Positions 12,859 to 16,719 of a DNA stretch of 16,719 nucleotides are shown here, one piece after another. Position numbers and translations under genes: made by a program. The DNA is from Bacteroidetes bacterium 4572_112 (lineage in GTDB: Bacteria > Bacteroidota > Bacteroidia > Bacteroidales > UBA1556). The stretch spans positions 1 through 16,719 of the forward strand of contig NIUZ01000019.1 in assembly GCA_002254285.1 (NCBI GenBank), read 5' to 3'. Position 1 is the stretch's first letter. Every line of letters begins with the position of its first letter. The notes under the pieces were generated by a model that made no database searches, was not told the origin of the DNA, and worked only from the letters and a program-made list of their open reading frames with translations.

Positions 12859-14988
12859 ATGAAGAATATTTCACTATCAACAAGAGTACTATTAGGGGTT
12901 GTTTTAGGAATACTTACGGGTATCCTTTTCGGTGATCATGTATCCTTCTTTTCTATAATAGGAGATATCTTTATTGGTTTATTGCAAATGACAGTAATGC
13001 CATACATTATGTTCTCATTAATAGTGAATATTGGTAGGCTTTCCTTAGAAACAGGCCTTAGGCTGGTGAAATATGCTTTAACATTTTTAGGAATGTTACT
13101 AGGAATAGGTTTACTATGGTTGTTTGTCCTTCCTTTCGTTTTTCCTGAATGGGGAAGTGGAAGTTTTTATAGTAACGATTTTATTACCGAAGTTCCACCT
13201 TTTGATATTGTAGAACTATATATTCCTTCCAATCCATTTTCTTCATTAAGCAATAATATAGTACCTGCAGTGGTGCTGTTTAGTATTTTTGTTGGCCTTG
13301 GTTTAATGAATTTGCCAAATAAAGAAGTGCTTCTGCGCCCTTTAGAGGTTCTTAATGATGGGTTGAATCAGGTGAATAAAATGATTGTAAAAATCACACC
13401 AATAGGCGTTTTTAGTTTGGCTGCTGGTGTTGTTAGTGAACTTACGCTTGATGATTTGAGTAGATTGCAAGGCTATTTATTAGTTTATTTATTTGCTGTG
13501 GTAATAATGACATTTTTGGTTTTGCCATATGTAATTTCAATTTTTACACCATTTTCCACACGTACAATTTTTAAAGTAACTTATTCTACATTAATAACAA
13601 TATTTGCGACAGGGAAAATAATTGTTGTATTTCCTCAGCTTATTGATGATATAAAACGTATCCTTGATTCTGAAGATGTTAGGTCAGAGGATGCTCGTTC
13701 TGAGGTGGATGTTATAATGCCTCTTGCTTATCCGTTTCCAAACCTAGGTACTTTTATGATTTTTATATTTGTGCCTTTTGCAGCTTGGTATTCAGGGCAA
13801 GAGTTAAATATGAACGATTACCCTTTATTTCTAAGTTCTACATTACTGAGCAGCTTTGTTGCGCCAATTACAGGACTACCTTTTAGTCTCGATCTACTAG
13901 GTATTCCGAAAGAGACATTTCAATTATTTGTAGTATCCACAGTGTTAACAGATAGGGTAAGGGTAGTATTAGGAGCGTTTCACCTTATAACATTAACTCT
14001 ACTTACAATTTCTGCAACTCAAGGTATACTAAAGTTTAAGGTTAAGAAACTAATTAGTGGGTTAATTGTAGTTGTTGTAGTAGGAAGCACCTCTATTTGG
14101 GGAATTAATAAACTCTTGAGCTGGAATATGAGTAAGATTCCTACAAATAAGGAAATTATGGATTCTTTTAAACTTATTAGTAAGGAGCAGCCATATACTA
14201 TTCTTAAGAAAGCAAAGAAAAATCCAAAGCGCAAATGGCGTAGAGAAAACACTTTAAGTAGGGTGAAACGAACAAAAACATTAAGGGTTGGTTTTTATGA
14301 TAATTCTATGCCGTATAGCTATTATAGTAAAGATAGTGTATTGGTAGGATTAGGAATTGATTTAGTACATCAACTAGCTTATGACCTAGGTGCCGAGCTT
14401 GTATTTGTTCCTATTGATAAAGGTGATTTGATAAAAGAACTTAAAGCTGACTATTTTGATATTGTGGTTTCAGGAATATTCCTTTCTAGCGATTATGCTG
14501 AAAAAATCACTCTTTCAGAACCATATTTAAGTGTTTCATTAGCATTGGTTGTAAAGAAGACTAATAATAATTTTAATACTTATGAAAGCGCAAATAAACT
14601 TGATACATTTACTGTAGCTTATTTTGAAAGAAGTGATATTGCCAATGAGTTTATCTCGTTTTTTAAAGGTGCAGGCTCATATGCTATGAAAGACTTGAAT
14701 GATTTCTTTGATGAGAATATATTACCTGATTCAATAAAAGTAGATGGATATCTTACTAGTGCTGAGCGTGCTAGTGCTCTTACAATATTGAATGATGGTT
14801 ATAAGGTTGTGAATCCACTACCTGTGCATATGAAAAACTCTTTGGTGTTTCCTATTGCTAAGGACGAGGTCTGGAGCAAATATGTTGACAAATGGTTTCT
14901 TGGCGTTTGGCAAATTGGTGTATTGCGGTATTTAATCCCGAAAACATTTGATGATGTTCTATTTCTCCCAATATATATTGGGTTATAA
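12859..14988 (+). CDS. SDF/dicarboxylate symporter fused to solute-binding-protein-like domain
   Basis: The 709-residue protein has two parts. Residues 1-395 form a DAACS (GltP/GltPh-like) symporter: repeated membrane segments, LLQMTVMPYIMFSLI (41-55), TPIGVFSLAAGVV (180-192), and a late VLTDRVRVVLGAF (362-374) where the substrate-binding Asp/Arg helix would be. An extra hydrophobic segment at 398-418 follows, then a basic linker. Residues 471 to about 690 resemble family 3 extracellular solute-binding proteins (TLRVGFYDNSMPYSYY, then LGIDLVHQLAYDLGAEL). The added segment would place this domain in the periplasm, next to the transporter mouth. Compared with GltPh, the NMDGT motif reads PNLGT (294-298), and the serine-rich tip of hairpin 1 reads IFATGK (248-253), so the substrate is probably not plain aspartate or a dicarboxylate. 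The last 131 bases overlap miaA tail to tail. Confidence 0.82.
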   Translation: MKNISLSTRVLLGVVLGILTGILFGDHVSFFSIIGDIFIGLLQMTVMPYIMFSLIVNIGRLSLETGLRLVKYALTFLGMLLGIGLLWLFVLPFVFPEWGSGSFYSNDFITEVPPFDIVELYIPSNPFSSLSNNIVPAVVLFSIFVGLGLMNLPNKEVLLRPLEVLNDGLNQVNKMIVKITPIGVFSLAAGVVSELTLDDLSRLQGYLLVYLFAVVIMTFLVLPYVISIFTPFSTRTIFKVTYSTLITIFATGKIIVVFPQLIDDIKRILDSEDVRSEDARSEVDVIMPLAYPFPNLGTFMIFIFVPFAAWYSGQELNMNDYPLFLSSTLLSSFVAPITGLPFSLDLLGIPKETFQLFVVSTVLTDRVRVVLGAFHLITLTLLTISATQGILKFKVKKLISGLIVVVVVGSTSIWGINKLLSWNMSKIPTNKEIMDSFKLISKEQPYTILKKAKKNPKRKWRRENTLSRVKRTKTLRVGFYDNSMPYSYYSKDSVLVGLGIDLVHQLAYDLGAELVFVPIDKGDLIKELKADYFDIVVSGIFLSSDYAEKITLSEPYLSVSLALVVKKTNNNFNTYESANKLDTFTVAYFERSDIANEFISFFKGAGSYAMKDLNDFFDENILPDSIKVDGYLTSAERASALTILNDGYKVVNPLPVHMKNSLVFPIAKDEVWSKYVDKWFLGVWQIGVLRYLIPKTFDDVLFLPIYIGL

Positions 14989-15703
14989 ACTTATACTCTA
15001 GTCCGTAAAATTTAAGCTTTTCGGGTCCAACGCCAGCTTTTATCAAGCCTTCAACCTCTTCTACCATTCCTTCTTGAATACGCTGATCAAGTCGTTCAGT
15101 AATTCTATTTCTTATGGCTTGACGCTCGTATTTAATTCCAAAATTTATGGATTTTAGTTGAGGCACATCTTGCAATAGCTCAGGATGTAGTTTGTAATAC
15201 TCATCAATTTCGATTGCTCTATACGCACGTTCTCTATCGTTCAAATCTGATGAATTATGAGGAGTACGGCTATTGATAACCATCTTTCTAAGCTCTTCAT
15301 CAGTTTTTTTCTTTAGGCGCAATCGCAATGCTTCATTGGTATTTACCTTTGCCATGCGGTAGCCTTTTAGCACCGACTCAATATACATACCAGTGCCCCC
15401 TGCAAGTATTGCTAAGTTCTCGTTCTTAATGATTTTTTTATAGGCCTCAAAAAAATCGTTCTGATATTCGTAAACATTATATTCATAACCAGGCTCAACA
15501 ATATCTATCAAGTGATATGGAATTTCGATACCATTAATATTAAATTCGCTAATATCTTTGCCGGTGCCAATATCCATACCTTTATACACCTGTCGCGAAT
15601 CGGCACTAATGATTTCTCCTCCAATAATTGCAGCCAAATTTGCAGCTAAATTGGTTTTGCCAGTAGCTGTAGTTCCTAATATTGTAATTAATTTGTTTTC
15701 CAT
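14858..15703 (-). CDS. miaA: tRNA dimethylallyltransferase, shortened C-terminus
   Basis: MiaA adds an isopentenyl group to A37 of tRNAs reading UNN codons. The 281-residue product has the P-loop GTTATGKT (10-17), DSRQVYKGMDIGTGK (35-49), AGGTGMYIES (101-110), the DLNDRERAYRAIEI region, and KFYGLEYKF followed by LNTAIHQFAKRQ. Most MiaA proteins continue after AKRQ with a T-W pair and about 20-25 more residues. Here the frame reads ETICQHICSRPRP and stops. I checked the two other frames past this point and found no TW continuation, so a single-base error does not explain it. The catalytic part is intact, so function is likely kept. The start lies two bases after the glycosyltransferase stop, suggesting one operon. 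The 3' end overlaps the transporter gene by 131 bp. Confidence 0.92.
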   Translation of the reverse strand: MENKLITILGTTATGKTNLAANLAAIIGGEIISADSRQVYKGMDIGTGKDISEFNINGIEIPYHLIDIVEPGYEYNVYEYQNDFFEAYKKIIKNENLAILAGGTGMYIESVLKGYRMAKVNTNEALRLRLKKKTDEELRKMVINSRTPHNSSDLNDRERAYRAIEIDEYYKLHPELLQDVPQLKSINFGIKYERQAIRNRITERLDQRIQEGMVEEVEGLIKAGVGPEKLKFYGLEYKFITQYILGEIEHHQMFSGLNTAIHQFAKRQETICQHICSRPRP

Positions 15704-15705
15704 AA

Positions 15706-16719
15706 TTATGAATTGGATATTTGTTTTCGGTATTTGTCTTCTAAGTCAACCATAAAATCTCTTACAGCATCGAGCTGTCCTAAAGAAGAATCGTTAAAAC
15801 TAAAATTTATTAATAGTCTAGCATCAATTTTATTGGCAAAGTCAGTATTGAGAAATTCAATAAGATTAGCTTCTTCATTATCAGTATTATAATTCGCTTT
15901 TAGGAATTGTAGAGTTCTTAGCCCATCAAAATAATCGTGTACAGCTTTAGTGAAATGCTGTAGGTCTTTATTATTCTTTCTTAATTTCTCAAATACGGTG
16001 TCTTTACTGTCTTTATCCTTCCAAAAAGCATCGATAGGAGTGTCAATATTATTAGTGTATAATTGAGGAATTAAATCGAAGAAAGCCTTTATTTTATCAA
16101 ACAGTGCAATGGGGTAGAGTGGATACGATTCCCAATTGCCGGCATTGCCTTTTATCATTGCTGGCCCTGTTCCGAAAGAAACTCTATCCGAAAATCGTGC
16201 AGCAGGGTATACCTTTTCTTCTAGCCAATTGCCAATGGGTTTGTATTTTATCATCTTTTGAATAAAATAAAAATCTTCACCACTTTTTTTAGGGCTAAAA
16301 CCACCAATCTTTTTTAAAGCACGATAACGGAAACTTATGGCAGAACCTGAGATTGTTTCTATTTGAGGATTATTTGCAAAGTGATTATGTATCACCGCAA
16401 AATAATTATGCTTGAAATATGTATCTGCATCCAAGCTTACAATAATATCCTCATCCGATGCGGATAATGCAATATGATCCATTATAGTTTTGCGAGCCCA
16501 ACCAACACCAATATTCTTTCCTTGCCAACCTTTGCCTTTAGAGGTTTTATCAATAATGGTGCAATTAATATTATTATCGCTAGCAAGTTTATTAATAAGA
16601 TCAATACTTTTAATGTTTTGCTCGCAAATATCAATTTTACTACTATCGTCCCACCATATATCAGGTTGATTTACACAAACAATTAATTTGAAATTCTTAT
16701 AGGTTTGCGATTCTAAGTT
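15706..16719 (-). CDS. glycosyltransferase family 2 protein, N-terminus cut by window edge
   Basis: The frame is open from the stop at 15706 to the right edge, giving 337 visible residues. The Met at 16482 is internal, because the upstream 79 codons continue in frame (KLIVCVNQPDIWW, then KGKGWQGKNIGVGWARKTI). The GT-A signature is present: SLDADTYF, with the DxD metal motif, about 18 residues after that Met. It is followed by an acceptor-side GEDFYFIQKM and by YPAARFSDRVSFGTGPAM. The N-terminal nucleotide-binding strand is missing. No membrane segment is visible in the part seen, so it is probably cytoplasmic or peripheral. Sugar donor and acceptor cannot be told. It is the upstream gene of a two-gene unit with miaA. 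Confidence 0.82.
   Translation of the reverse strand, partial: NLESQTYKNFKLIVCVNQPDIWWDDSSKIDICEQNIKSIDLINKLASDNNINCTIIDKTSKGKGWQGKNIGVGWARKTIMDHIALSASDEDIIVSLDADTYFKHNYFAVIHNHFANNPQIETISGSAISFRYRALKKIGGFSPKKSGEDFYFIQKMIKYKPIGNWLEEKVYPAARFSDRVSFGTGPAMIKGNAGNWESYPLYPIALFDKIKAFFDLIPQLYTNNIDTPIDAFWKDKDSKDTVFEKLRKNNKDLQHFTKAVHDYFDGLRTLQFLKANYNTDNEEANLIEFLNTDFANKIDARLLINFSFNDSSLGQLDAVRDFMVDLEDKYRKQISNS

Noticed and set aside
14858..14911. Frameshift as the cause of the short MiaA C-terminus
   Set aside because: Both other frames were read past AKRQ and neither gives the expected TW-containing tail, so one indel would not restore it.
16474..16686. 70-residue plus-strand ORF at the right edge
   Set aside because: The opposite strand is an open, recognisable glycosyltransferase 2 frame continuing to the window end.

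Overview
The window looks like chromosomal DNA from a member of the Bacteroidota. It is A+T-rich. Its starts lack Shine-Dalgarno sequences and sit behind A/T-rich leaders. Several upstream regions carry the TAnnTTTG -7 element typical of this phylum. The gene set also fits: an AddB-like nuclease read from its N-terminal arginine pair, a MurA with Asp at the usual cysteine, a lipoprotein Dcp, a BI-1 protein, and MiaA next to a family 2 glycosyltransferase. I cannot name the genus. No rRNA, tRNA, CRISPR array or transposase gene was seen.

Layout. Positions 1-3975 are a minus-strand block. In transcription order it holds a sugar-1-phosphate nucleotidyltransferase, a HigB/HigA-type toxin-antitoxin pair, and a large AddB-like repair nuclease that runs off the left edge. 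Positions 3976-5077 are a 1.1 kb gene-free stretch full of structured repeats: two copies of a twin stem-loop element, an imperfect long inverted repeat ending in a terminator-like hairpin, and another inverted repeat. Next come a plus-strand DEAD-box RNA helicase (5078-6325) and the convergent murA (6442-7746), separated by a 14-bp tandem repeat. A plus-strand run follows: folE, a BI-1 family membrane protein, fabD, a lipoprotein M3 peptidase (dcp), and a two-domain transporter. Strong hairpins or terminators lie after the BI-1 gene, fabD and dcp, so these look like separate transcription units rather than one operon. At the right end, minus-strand miaA and a glycosyltransferase 2 gene (running off the right edge) face the transporter.

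Most genes are housekeeping: wall precursor synthesis (murA, nucleotidyltransferase), fatty-acid initiation (fabD), pterin/folate (folE), tRNA modification (miaA), RNA remodelling (helicase) and peptide turnover (dcp). The most unusual object is the 709-residue protein at 12859-14988. It joins a dicarboxylate/amino-acid symporter (SDF/DAACS) fold to a C-terminal solute-binding-protein-like domain through an extra membrane segment, and its symporter substrate motifs are altered. Its 3' end overlaps the 3' end of miaA by 131 bp, and the MiaA C-terminus there is shorter than usual. The toxin-antitoxin promoter region, with a perfect palindrome across the annotated toxin start, and the repeat-rich gap are the other places worth a second look.
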